A DNA stretch of 64,000 nt, from assembly GCA_017399225.1 (NCBI GenBank), contig JAFQEB010000086.1:62001-126000 (forward strand), in the 5' to 3' direction. Below, piece after piece: positions 48,401-56,785 of this stretch. Under the pieces are notes generated by a model. The model had not been told where the DNA came from. It did not search any database and saw nothing but the letters and a program-made list of their open reading frames with translations. The DNA is from Clostridia bacterium. Lineage in GTDB: Bacteria; Bacillota_A; Clostridia; Christensenellales; Aristaeellaceae. The position numbers were made by a program, and so were the translations under genes. The first letter of the stretch is position 1. Every line of letters begins with the position of its first letter.

Positions 48401-50278
48401 TTACTCAGCGATTTCCTTCAGTTCCATGTGGTTGATGGTGAAATCACCGCCCCAGGTGATGATCTGGAAGTCGCCCTCAGGGATGTAATCCTTGTAGTAC
48501 TCGCCGCCCTCGATGGGCAGGTCAACGTCGATGATCTGCTCGCCGTTCATAGACAGCTTCACATTGTTGCCGATGACAACCAGCTTGAACTCGTAGTTCT
48601 TGCCTGCCTCAAAGGTGCAGGGATAGTAAGCGTAGGCATGGTCATAGGCCTCGCCCTTAACGATGCGGATGCCCGCGGCGTTCTCGCCCAGGTTGGAGCC
48701 GCAGATCAGCACCTGGTACTGGTTCCATCCGTTCTCGTCAGCAGCGCAGCGGAAGCAGACGCGATCCTGCATCCACTCGGTCTTCTGGGTGTTGTAGTTG
48801 AAGTTCAGCTCAAAGTCGCCGACCTTGCGGCCCAGAATGTGCCAGGAGTCAGTGTAGGCATCGCCCGCACCGTCAGCGGTGCGGCCCCAGACCTGCACGG
48901 AACCATCTTCGTTGTGGTTGAACACGCCGGCTTCAGCCTTGATCAGGGGCAGCAGATCGGTCACGCCGTCGTCAGCCACGATCTCGGTTACATCGAAGCG
49001 GTCCATGGTGAAGTCGCCGCCCCAAGTAATGATCTGGAAGTCGCCTTCGGGGATGTAATCCTTGTAGTACTCGCCGCCTTCGGTGGGCAGGTCAACGTCG
49101 ATGATCTGCTCGCCGTTCATGGACAGCTTCACATTGTTGCCGATGACAACCAGCTTGAACTCGTAGTTCTTGCCTGCCTCGAAGGTGCAGGGATAGTAAG
49201 CGTAGGCGTGGTCGTAGGCTTCGCCCTTGACGATGCGGATGCCCGCGGCGTTCTCGCCCAGGTTGGAGCCGCAGATCAGCACCTGGTACTGGTTCCAGCC
49301 GTTCTCGTCAGCAGCGCAGCGGAAGCAGACGCGATCCTGCATCCACTCGGTCTTCTGGGTGTTGTAGTTGAAGTTCAGCTCGAAATCGCCCACCTTGCGG
49401 CCCAGGATGTGCCAGGAATCGGTGTATGCGTCGCCGGAGCCATCGGCGGTGCGGCCCCAGACCTGCACGGAGCCGTCCTCGTTGTGGTTGAAGGTGCCGG
49501 CCTCAGCCTTCACCAGGGGCAGCAGATCTACCGTGCCAACCGCAGCGGGGGCCTCTTCGGCAGCCACTTCCACCACGTTGTAGTTGCCGTAGGTCATGTC
49601 GGGATCGTCGTAGGAGATGATGGAGATGTCGTCCACATCAAAGTTCGCGCCCCAGGAGCACAGGCCGAACACGCCCCACTTGATGACGTCTTCCGCGTCG
49701 GTGTAATCCGCACAGAGCTCGCCGTCTACGTAGATCTTGAAGTTGGTGTCGCGTGCCTCTACCTTGATGGTGTACCAGGTGCCGTTGTCAAACCAGAAGT
49801 CCTGGTTCTCGACCATGGGCACGGTCTCAGCGTACTTCTTGCTCAGGCTCTTGATGGTGAAAACGCCGCGCCACTCCCATATGTTGAACAGGTAGCTCTC
49901 GTTCTCATGGCCGTCGCAGTTATACTTGATGCCATCTAGACCGCGCAGGACGATCTTCATCCAGTTGTGGTCAGGATTCTTGATGTAGGGACGGACGCGG
50001 ATGGTGTAGTCGAAGTTGCGCAGTTCGGGGCCGAAGGCCATCTGGATGTAGCCGTTCTCGCCCTCGCCGGTAGAATTCAGGCAGTGCAGGTACTTATTGC
50101 CGTCTTCCTCCACAATGGTCACGACGCAGTTCTCAGCATCCGTCGGGGTACCAACGAAGTACAGGTCATGCACGCCGTCTTCGAAGTCCTCGGTGTAGAT
50201 GGGCTGCACGTCTTCCGCCAGGGAAGAAGCACACAGCAGGGTTGCCAGGGTCAGGATCAATACCAGCAGTTTCTTCAT
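48401..50278 (-). CDS. Secreted protein with three LamG-like (DUF1080-like) domains, two nearly identical
   Basis: A 625 aa exported protein (signal peptide MKKLLVLILTLATLLCASSLA). Domain 1 (about residues 25-240) has FEDGVHDLYFVG, NFDYTIRVRPYI and YTIKVEARDTNFKIYVDGELC, a classical LamG/DUF1080-type sandwich. Domains 2 and 3 (about 250-437 and 440-625) are nearly identical 190-residue units starting DLLP(L)xKAEAG and containing DSWHILGRKVGDFELNFNYN and NVKLSMNGEQIIDVDLP. The DNA repeat period is 570 bases. The domains resemble those of the protein at 35559. No enzyme signature is seen; surface carbohydrate binding is inferred. Confidence 0.75.
   Translation of the reverse strand: MKKLLVLILTLATLLCASSLAEDVQPIYTEDFEDGVHDLYFVGTPTDAENCVVTIVEEDGNKYLHCLNSTGEGENGYIQMAFGPELRNFDYTIRVRPYIKNPDHNWMKIVLRGLDGIKYNCDGHENESYLFNIWEWRGVFTIKSLSKKYAETVPMVENQDFWFDNGTWYTIKVEARDTNFKIYVDGELCADYTDAEDVIKWGVFGLCSWGANFDVDDISIISYDDPDMTYGNYNVVEVAAEEAPAAVGTVDLLPLVKAEAGTFNHNEDGSVQVWGRTADGSGDAYTDSWHILGRKVGDFELNFNYNTQKTEWMQDRVCFRCAADENGWNQYQVLICGSNLGENAAGIRIVKGEAYDHAYAYYPCTFEAGKNYEFKLVVIGNNVKLSMNGEQIIDVDLPTEGGEYYKDYIPEGDFQIITWGGDFTMDRFDVTEIVADDGVTDLLPLIKAEAGVFNHNEDGSVQVWGRTADGAGDAYTDSWHILGRKVGDFELNFNYNTQKTEWMQDRVCFRCAADENGWNQYQVLICGSNLGENAAGIRIVKGEAYDHAYAYYPCTFEAGKNYEFKLVVIGNNVKLSMNGEQIIDVDLPIEGGEYYKDYIPEGDFQIITWGGDFTINHMELKEIAE
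48420..49540 (-). repeat. 570-base tandem repeat coding two protein domains
   Basis: The segment around 48420-48970 repeats at about 48990-49540 with near identity at the DNA level; for example the stretch at 48480-48500 recurs at 49050-49070. Low divergence points to a recent duplication or gene conversion within the LamG-like gene. Confidence 0.9.
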
Positions 50279-50352
50279 GGGGATACCTTCCTTTCCTATC
50301 AAATACCCGTTTCCCGGGTTTGATCCATGTGTACGCGGGAGACTGCAAGCGA

Positions 50353-51555
50353 TCAGTCGAAGGTTCTTTCGTCAAAGCGATAGCGGAGGAAGATCATCTT
50401 GTAGTACCCCTCTTCGGACTGGTCGTCAGGGATGTTGTTGACAAAGTAGGCGGTCAGGCCGTCGGCTGCGGTGAAGATGGCGCGGCTGTAGCCGCCGTTG
50501 GGGTTGCGGTAGTTCTTGGGCTGGAACCAGATCTTCCAGGAGTCCTCCGCGCCCAGATTGTCGTTATAGTAGACGATGTTGCCCTTGCTCTGACCGGGGG
50601 TCTGGAAAACCGCGGTCATCAGCAGCAGGCCGTTCTCGCCGTAGTTGGGCAGATAGGCCAGGTAGGGGGCGGAACCGGGAACGGCGCCCGTATTGGTGAC
50701 CACCTTGGTACCTGGCTCCACCGGGTCGCCCCAGTAGATGCCGTCATCGGAGAAGCGGTAGGTGATGGGGTTACCGCAGCCGGGATCATCCGAGTCACAC
50801 ATCTCGTAGGTCATCATGTAGCGGCCGTCGTTGAGCTGGACGATCGTAGCCATGCCGGGACGCTTAGTCTGGTCGCGCAGAGCAACGATGTCGATGGTCG
50901 GTCCCCACTCTTTGCCGTCCTCGGAGATCTTCATCACCAGCTTCTGGCTGTGATGGGGCTCGTCCGTGGAGTCGGAGTAGTAGCAGGCCAGGCGGCCGTC
51001 GGGCAGCACCATCAGGAAGGGCTCCCACACACCGGTATCCAGGCCGCCGCCCACTGCCACCGTGCCGAACTGCTCCCAGGTCTGGCCGATGTCATAGCTG
51101 CGGTACATACGGATAGCGGACTGCTTGTTGTGGCCTGAGTCAATGGAGCATGCGGCCAGCAGTAGCGTACCGGCGGGCATGTCGCCCACCTGGCTGGGCA
51201 GCTCGTACAGGAAGGGCTGGTACTCCGACTGGATGGCCGCCGCCTTTTCACGCACGGTGCTGACCAGCTCCCAGGTGGAGCCGCCATCCCGGCTGACGTG
51301 GATGTTGTAACCCGGCTTTGCAATGTGCAGGCCCGACGTGTAAAGCTCATAGGTGGCAATCAGGGTGCCGTTATTCTCGCCGGAGTGCTGCAGCTCGATG
51401 ATGCGGGTATAGCTGATGCCCTGTCCCCAATACAGTTCATCGTAGTCAACGGTGGCCACGACGCTGTGCTCGCCATATTCGGGGGCTGCAAGCGCATTGC
51501 CGGCAAAGCAGAGCATCAGCAGCGTGACAAGGCTGGCAATGATGATACTCTTCAT
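50353..51555 (-). CDS. Secreted sialidase-fold (BNR/Asp-box) glycosidase, GH93-like
   Basis: A 400 aa exported protein with a signal peptide (MKSIIIASLVTLLMLCFAGNALA). It has a six-bladed propeller signature: Asp-box SRDGGSTWE (about residue 90), RMYRSYDIGQTWEQFG (about 150), LDTGVWEPFLMVLPDGRLACYYSD (about 175) and FSDDGIYWGDP. The WEPF and CYYSD motifs recall GH93 exo-alpha-1,5-L-arabinanases, and the surrounding arabinan genes favour that over a true sialidase, but sialidase activity is not excluded. A cytoplasmic paralogue lies at 58902. Confidence 0.75.
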   Translation of the reverse strand: MKSIIIASLVTLLMLCFAGNALAAPEYGEHSVVATVDYDELYWGQGISYTRIIELQHSGENNGTLIATYELYTSGLHIAKPGYNIHVSRDGGSTWELVSTVREKAAAIQSEYQPFLYELPSQVGDMPAGTLLLAACSIDSGHNKQSAIRMYRSYDIGQTWEQFGTVAVGGGLDTGVWEPFLMVLPDGRLACYYSDSTDEPHHSQKLVMKISEDGKEWGPTIDIVALRDQTKRPGMATIVQLNDGRYMMTYEMCDSDDPGCGNPITYRFSDDGIYWGDPVEPGTKVVTNTGAVPGSAPYLAYLPNYGENGLLLMTAVFQTPGQSKGNIVYYNDNLGAEDSWKIWFQPKNYRNPNGGYSRAIFTAADGLTAYFVNNIPDDQSEEGYYKMIFLRYRFDERTFD

Positions 51556-51595
51556 TTATCCATGTTCTCCTTCACAAGGTTTCTGTCAGTCCCCT

Positions 51596-51620
51596 CCCGC
51601 AGCCCTGAAGGGACTGCGGG
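51596..51620 (-). other. Intercistronic stem-loop
   Basis: CCCGCAG (51596-51602) and CTGCGGG (51614-51620) with additional inner pairing, located just after the solute-binding protein's stop and before the sialidase-fold gene. There is no T-run. Confidence 0.55.
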
Positions 51621-51635
51621 AAGGAATGTGGCGCA

Positions 51636-52976
51636 TTACTGGGGATTATAGGCGCCGTTGGCCTGATTGATGGATTCCTGCAGCAGCGGGTAATGGGCCT
51701 CGACGATGGTCTGCCAGGGCTCTTCCCACTGGGTGATACGGGAGCTCAGGTCGTAGAAGCCCATGGAGTCGTCGCCCCAGGTGCCAACGCCCCCATACTT
51801 GGGAATCAACAGGGTGAACTTCTCAGGATCGTTCATTTCATCGATCAGAGCCTCGATCTCTTCAGGCCACTCCTTGTAGGGCTGGCCGTGACGTTCCGCC
51901 AGTTCACGCGCCAGGTCCTTGTTCATTGCCAGCGCGCGGCAGCAGGCCAGGTAAGCCAGGGCGCCGTTCTTGTTGGCGCTGTCCTTGCCGACCCAGTACA
52001 CGTCGATACGACCCTGAGCGAAGTGCTCCTCGGTGCCGTCCAGCTGAGGCGCAGGTGCAACGCCGATGCGGCCTTCGATGATGTCCTCATAGAAGTTGGA
52101 GTCCATGACCCACTTTTCACCCAGCATCATCGCGGCATTCTTGGCACTGAAGCAGGAAATGTCTTCCTGGGACATCAGGCGGGTGTCATCACCGGCAGTG
52201 CCGGTTTCGTACAGGAAGTTGAAGTACTCAGCCAACGCCGGAGAACGGAGATTGTTAGCATACAGGCCGGTTTCGGGATCGTAGGTGACAAAGTCTTCAC
52301 CGGAGATGGAGAAGGAATAGGTGGGGTGGAGCACCAGGGCGTAGGTATCAATGATGCCGTCGCGGTCATCGTCAATGACCAGATCCTTCATCATCTCGCG
52401 CATCGCGGAGAAGGTCCACTCGCCGTTCTCGTACAGGTCGAGGGGGGTGTCCAGGCCCATGTCGTCAAAGTAGCTGGTCCAGTAGTAGATGTAGTTGTTG
52501 TTGTACATCTCGCCCGTGGGGAACGCGTAGTAGCGGCCCTGGTAGGCATAGGTGTCGGCAGTCGTCTTCAGGTCAGCCCACAGGGGATCGTTGAAGTCCA
52601 GGTATTCAGTCACGTCCGCAACAACGTCCTTGTTGATCAGGTTCGGGAATTCCTGATTGCGGTACTTGATCAGGTCAGGGGTGCTGCCAGACAGACGCAT
52701 GTTGACAGCCTTGGCGGGCAGCTCGGCGTAGGTGGTACGCACAACCTTGATCGCGCAGCCATAAGCTTCCTGCATCAGCAGGTTAGCCAGGTTGGTGTCC
52801 ATGGTCTTCTTGCTGTCCCAGGTCAGGTAGGTCACAGTATCGCTGGTGATCTCCAGATCCGGCAGGCCGAAGCGTTCACGCACTTCTTCAGGAGTGTCCG
52901 CCAACGCAGCAGGCATTGCCAGCAGCGGCAGCACCAGCGCCAGGGTCAGCAGCAGGGCCAGAAAACGTTTCTTCAT
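51636..52976 (-). CDS. Extracellular solute-binding protein (sugar ABC type)
   Basis: A 446 aa exported binding protein of the LplA/family 1 type. The signal peptide (MKKRFLALLLTLALVLPLLAMPAALA) has no lipobox cysteine. The mature part shows ITSDTVTYLTWDSKK, RLSGSTPDLIKYRNQEFPNLINKDVVADVTEYLD (domain I) and GRYYAFPTGEMYNNNYIYYWTSYFDDMGLDTP, the usual binding-protein hinge region. AAGGAGG-type ribosome binding before the ATG. It has no adjacent permease and may feed the second permease pair (37372-39258). Confidence 0.9.
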   Translation of the reverse strand: MKKRFLALLLTLALVLPLLAMPAALADTPEEVRERFGLPDLEITSDTVTYLTWDSKKTMDTNLANLLMQEAYGCAIKVVRTTYAELPAKAVNMRLSGSTPDLIKYRNQEFPNLINKDVVADVTEYLDFNDPLWADLKTTADTYAYQGRYYAFPTGEMYNNNYIYYWTSYFDDMGLDTPLDLYENGEWTFSAMREMMKDLVIDDDRDGIIDTYALVLHPTYSFSISGEDFVTYDPETGLYANNLRSPALAEYFNFLYETGTAGDDTRLMSQEDISCFSAKNAAMMLGEKWVMDSNFYEDIIEGRIGVAPAPQLDGTEEHFAQGRIDVYWVGKDSANKNGALAYLACCRALAMNKDLARELAERHGQPYKEWPEEIEALIDEMNDPEKFTLLIPKYGGVGTWGDDSMGFYDLSSRITQWEEPWQTIVEAHYPLLQESINQANGAYNPQ

Positions 52977-53027
52977 GGGAAAACCTCCTTCATATATTCT
53001 CGGGCTTGTCACCCGATTGTTACAGCG

Positions 53028-55244
53028 TTACTTGCACCGCGCGGTCACGCCGTAGAGCAGCAGCGTGTATTCCGGATTGATCACGCGCACGCGGAGCTCA
53101 CGGAGAGGCTTGTCCGCATCCACAGCGATGCGGAAGAGGTTGATCGAGTAATGTTCCCAGTTCTTGTCATAATGGAAGCGCAATGCTGTTTCCGCATTAG
53201 CGGCCACGGGATTGATCCGCGACGGGCCGGCGATGGCCAGCACAGTCGTCAGCTCCTGACCATTGCGCAGCTCGACGGTCTGCACAGTGCCGTCCGCATA
53301 TACCAGCTCATACACGGCAGCGTTTTCACCATACTCGCCATAGATGGGATAGCCCCAAGGCAAGGACACATTTCCCACCACAAACAGTTCGGAAATCGAC
53401 TTGTTCACAGAGATGGTCAGCTCGTCCTCGATCACCAGAGGCTGACCAGTCGGCAGCTTCACCGGCAGGGTACCCAGGCGGCAGAAGTCATGCTGCAGCG
53501 CGGGACCATGCGTCAGGCGGCGGGTACGCTTCTGGGTGAAGTTCTTCTGAGGGACGCAGCGGCGGAGCAGCTCGTCGTATAGTTCCTTTTGACGCTGGGC
53601 GTCCTGGGATTGCCAGCAGTCGATGGGCTGCAGCTCCTCTGGATGGTTCGCATGGACGGGCGGGATGGTCTCGCCGTACTGCTGCTGTTTCGGCGGCCAT
53701 GGATTGTGCATCAGCTGGGAGAAGACCTCCAGGTTTACGCGGGGACGGCGGTACATGTCCACCAGCCCCTCCCAGAGGCGGCCGTCGTAGCAGGCATACT
53801 CGCCGCGGCCAAACTCATACATATCCGCCCAGGCCCAGTAACAGCTGCCCGCCAGGACACGGCCGCCGTCCGGCTCCAGCCAGGCGTCCAGCATCGCCGT
53901 CTGAAAGCGGCGGAAGAGCTTGGGGTTGTCGTTGACATTCATGCCGCCCCATTCGGTGAAAACAACAGGCTTGTCATTCAGCGCGCCGAGAATGTCGTGG
54001 ATGGAGGTGATCCGGTTGCCCGGGCCACCCTGTACCTTGTCCAGGTCCGCGCCATAGGGATGCATGGTGTAGAAATCGAAGCCGTTGAGGGCAAATTCGC
54101 GTTTGGTAGCCTCATAGTCCAGGCAGTTTGCACCGGACACCATGCGGGTGGGATCCATCTCCCGGCATGTATCGGAGGACTGGCGCAGGAAGCTGGGCGT
54201 GTATTCACACTCGTTGAAGCACAGCCAGAAGGCGACGGACACGCGGTTGCGGTCGCGCTTGACCACCCGACGCATCACTTCCAGTGCTCCCTCGGTGGTC
54301 TCGGGGCGATGCATGTCGCTCCACCACAGGCCGGGCTCCTCGCTGACCAGCAAGCCGATTTCATCCGCCAGTTCAAGGATGCGGCGGTCGTGGGGGTAAT
54401 GCACCAAGCGCACGAAATTGCATCCCGTGGCCTTGATCAGCCGCAGATCAGCCTCGGCATGCTCCGGGGTGATGGTGTGGCCTTCGTCGCCATACAGGTC
54501 ATGGCGGCACACGCCCTTGAGGTACAGCGGCTTACCGTTGAGGACGAAGCGCTGACCCACCGCGCGGAAATCCTTGATGCCCACGCGCTCCTGCACCTCA
54601 TCCCCGCCGGCGGAAACCGTCAGGGTATACAGGCAGGGCATGTCCGGGCTCCACAGCTGGGGATGCACCACCGGGAAGGTCAGCACAGCCTTCCCGTCCG
54701 CAGAGGCGACAGTTTCCCGATGCACTGCCGCACCGAAATGGTCGCGCAGGGTGATGCAGACGTCTGCGTCGCCACCGTCCAGGACGGCATCCACCGTGCA
54801 CAAGGCTTCGGACAAATCGTCCGATACCGCAGTGCGCCAGATGACGTCCTCCACCATGACCTTATCTGTCACGTTGAGGTAGACATCGCGGATGATGCCG
54901 CCGTAATTCTCCCAGCCTTCGGAGGGGCCAAAGGCGAGGTTCATATCCTGAATTTCCACCCGGAGGATATTCCCCTCAGGCTGGAGCAGGGGCGTGACGT
55001 CAAACCGATAGAAGCTGTAGGCAACCATATGGCCGATGTGCTGACCATTGAGCAGCACGTCCGCCGCATAGGTGATGCCCTCGAAGCACAGGAAGCAACG
55101 CTCCCCTTCCGGCCTGTCAAAGCGGATGCTGCAGGCAGATTTTCCCACGCACAGCGCGGAATACGGGACATTCACGGTGCCCGCAGGCTTTCCGTTGACT
55201 TCATAATCCCACGCGCCGCAGAGGGACAGGATCTTTCTTGGCAT
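53028..55244 (-). CDS. Beta-galactosidase / GH2 family glycosidase
   Basis: A 738 aa cytoplasmic GH2 enzyme. The order is a jelly-roll sugar-binding domain (ADVLLNGQHIGHMVAYSFYRFDVT, ENYGGIIRDVYLNV), an Ig-like domain, the TIM barrel with LKGVCRHDLYGDEGHTITPEHAEADLRLIKATGCNFVRLVHYPHD, the acid/base glutamate in WLCFNECEYTP (about residue 350) and the nucleophile in VVFTEWGGMN (about 440), then an unusual C-terminal sandwich. Substrates in this family include beta-galactosides and beta-glucuronides; with arabinan genes around, galactan or arabinogalactan fragments are plausible. Confidence 0.9.
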   Translation of the reverse strand: MPRKILSLCGAWDYEVNGKPAGTVNVPYSALCVGKSACSIRFDRPEGERCFLCFEGITYAADVLLNGQHIGHMVAYSFYRFDVTPLLQPEGNILRVEIQDMNLAFGPSEGWENYGGIIRDVYLNVTDKVMVEDVIWRTAVSDDLSEALCTVDAVLDGGDADVCITLRDHFGAAVHRETVASADGKAVLTFPVVHPQLWSPDMPCLYTLTVSAGGDEVQERVGIKDFRAVGQRFVLNGKPLYLKGVCRHDLYGDEGHTITPEHAEADLRLIKATGCNFVRLVHYPHDRRILELADEIGLLVSEEPGLWWSDMHRPETTEGALEVMRRVVKRDRNRVSVAFWLCFNECEYTPSFLRQSSDTCREMDPTRMVSGANCLDYEATKREFALNGFDFYTMHPYGADLDKVQGGPGNRITSIHDILGALNDKPVVFTEWGGMNVNDNPKLFRRFQTAMLDAWLEPDGGRVLAGSCYWAWADMYEFGRGEYACYDGRLWEGLVDMYRRPRVNLEVFSQLMHNPWPPKQQQYGETIPPVHANHPEELQPIDCWQSQDAQRQKELYDELLRRCVPQKNFTQKRTRRLTHGPALQHDFCRLGTLPVKLPTGQPLVIEDELTISVNKSISELFVVGNVSLPWGYPIYGEYGENAAVYELVYADGTVQTVELRNGQELTTVLAIAGPSRINPVAANAETALRFHYDKNWEHYSINLFRIAVDADKPLRELRVRVINPEYTLLLYGVTARCK

Positions 55245-55278
55245 TGGCTATCCTCCTTTATTTGTGTGAAATGCAGTA

Positions 55279-56739
55279 TTATTCCGAAAATTTTGCCACG
55301 ACGAGCACCTCGCCCAGGGCTGTTTCCTGATTCCATTCGATCTGGCAGGAGGTCAGCGCCATCGCCGGGTAACAGAGGATCACCGCCGCGCCGGGATCGG
55401 TACCGATGGCCGAAAGATCGATATCCACGCAGTACCGATCATTCATGATAATGCGGCCGGTACCGGTCGCACCGCGCTTCGGGTAGATCATCAGCATATC
55501 GGACTGCACTGCCTCCGTCCAGTTGAATTCGACCTTCGTGCCGTGCCAGAGGTAGGCGGTGGAGGCTTCCGCGATGCAGTAATCACCGTCGCGGAGAAGC
55601 GCCGTGTCGCCGTCGGAGGTTATCTGCGCGCTCAGCGCTGCATTGACCAGCCCGATGTCCGCAAGTGGGAGCAGCTGGGGTGCAAGGGACACGCCGTTGA
55701 TGTAGGCCGTACCATCCGTATGGAAGCCCGCGCGGTCAAAACACAGCGTGCGATCCATGGTCGGATTTTCATTGTCGGTGTTAACATGGTAGGATGTGAA
55801 CAGTTCCTCCCCCACGGTGAAAAAGGCATTGTGGCCAGGGCCAGAGACGATGACCTTCCCCGTTTCCAGGCTGGTCGCAGGAGCCAGGAGAGGATTGACT
55901 TCAGGCTTGACGTAAGGGCCTAGCGGGGAATCAGCCACTGCCACACCCACGCAGTAATCATGGGTAGATGTGAAATTCGCGCTAAAGTAAAGGTAATACC
56001 TGTCCGCGTTCTTCAGCACGTACACGCCCTCGTTCCAGATGTAATGGCCGGACTTGAGTTCCCACTCATTCTCCGGGGTGGTTAGCAGCACCGGAGAACC
56101 TACGAATGAGAGCAGATCCTCCGTCAGCTGTATGCCGTAGGTCTGGCTGACTAGATGGCCGTCGATGGGGTTATCATAATTGTCGCGAACGTAGAAGAGG
56201 TAGGGCGTTCCGTCGTCGTCCACGAAGAGGTGAGCGTCGATGGCGCAGTAGCCGTCGTCGCGTATGGGACGCCCGAGAGGATCCCTGAAGGGGCCATCGG
56301 GGGAATCGGAAAAAGCGATGCCCAGCCGCAGGTCGTAATCAGCGCCCATCTGCGCGGAGTACATCAGCACATAACGATCCCGATACTTATGCACCTCCGG
56401 GGCCCAGAAATTGGCCGTCGCCCAGGGGGTGCCACTAAAGACGCGCATTCGCTCGGCGTATGCCCAGGAAGACAAGAAGTCCGTCCGCCACCGATAAAAC
56501 CCCTTATCTCCGCCGGTGGCATAGCAGTAATAGGAATCCCCTTCCCTGCGGATGACGGGATCGCCGATCCCGGAAAGCGCCTGCGGATTGCGGTAGAAGC
56601 GCTCCTCATAGGTGGTCCAGGAATCGCCTGCGTAGTCATCAAGGTTTAATCTTTCCAGCATAACATACCCATCTTGTGCAAATGTCCGTACCGGAAACAT
56701 TAGCAGGAGCGTCAGCGCTGCCAAAATTCTGTTTAGCAT
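55279..56739 (-). CDS. Secreted GH43 family arabinanase/arabinofuranosidase-like enzyme
   Basis: A 486 aa exported GH43 enzyme (signal peptide MLNRILAALTLLLMFPVRTFA). The five-bladed propeller shows the catalytic base in GIGDPVIRREGDSYYCYATGG (about residue 58), the pKa-modulating Asp in AIDAHLFVDDDGTPYLFYVR (about 170), and the acid in YIWNEGVYVLKNADRYYLYFS (about 235). The C-terminal 120 residues form a small sandwich. AAAGGAGAG precedes the ATG at 56739; the open frame continues upstream without a ribosome binding site. Acting outside, it should cut arabinan or arabinoxylan into importable pieces. Confidence 0.9.
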   Translation of the reverse strand: MLNRILAALTLLLMFPVRTFAQDGYVMLERLNLDDYAGDSWTTYEERFYRNPQALSGIGDPVIRREGDSYYCYATGGDKGFYRWRTDFLSSWAYAERMRVFSGTPWATANFWAPEVHKYRDRYVLMYSAQMGADYDLRLGIAFSDSPDGPFRDPLGRPIRDDGYCAIDAHLFVDDDGTPYLFYVRDNYDNPIDGHLVSQTYGIQLTEDLLSFVGSPVLLTTPENEWELKSGHYIWNEGVYVLKNADRYYLYFSANFTSTHDYCVGVAVADSPLGPYVKPEVNPLLAPATSLETGKVIVSGPGHNAFFTVGEELFTSYHVNTDNENPTMDRTLCFDRAGFHTDGTAYINGVSLAPQLLPLADIGLVNAALSAQITSDGDTALLRDGDYCIAEASTAYLWHGTKVEFNWTEAVQSDMLMIYPKRGATGTGRIIMNDRYCVDIDLSAIGTDPGAAVILCYPAMALTSCQIEWNQETALGEVLVVAKFSE

Positions 56740-56785
56740 ATATTCTCTCCTTTCGCTGCCCCCGTTTTCCTCATGCGATTTGCGC

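Noticed and set aside
48420..49540. Repeat considered as a mobile element
   Set aside because: The 570-base repeat stays in frame inside one gene and encodes a protein domain, so it is an internal domain duplication.
50353..51555. Annotation as a true sialidase
   Set aside because: The fold fits, but there is no sialic-acid catabolism in the window and the neighbours are arabinan enzymes; kept as sialidase-fold, GH93-like.
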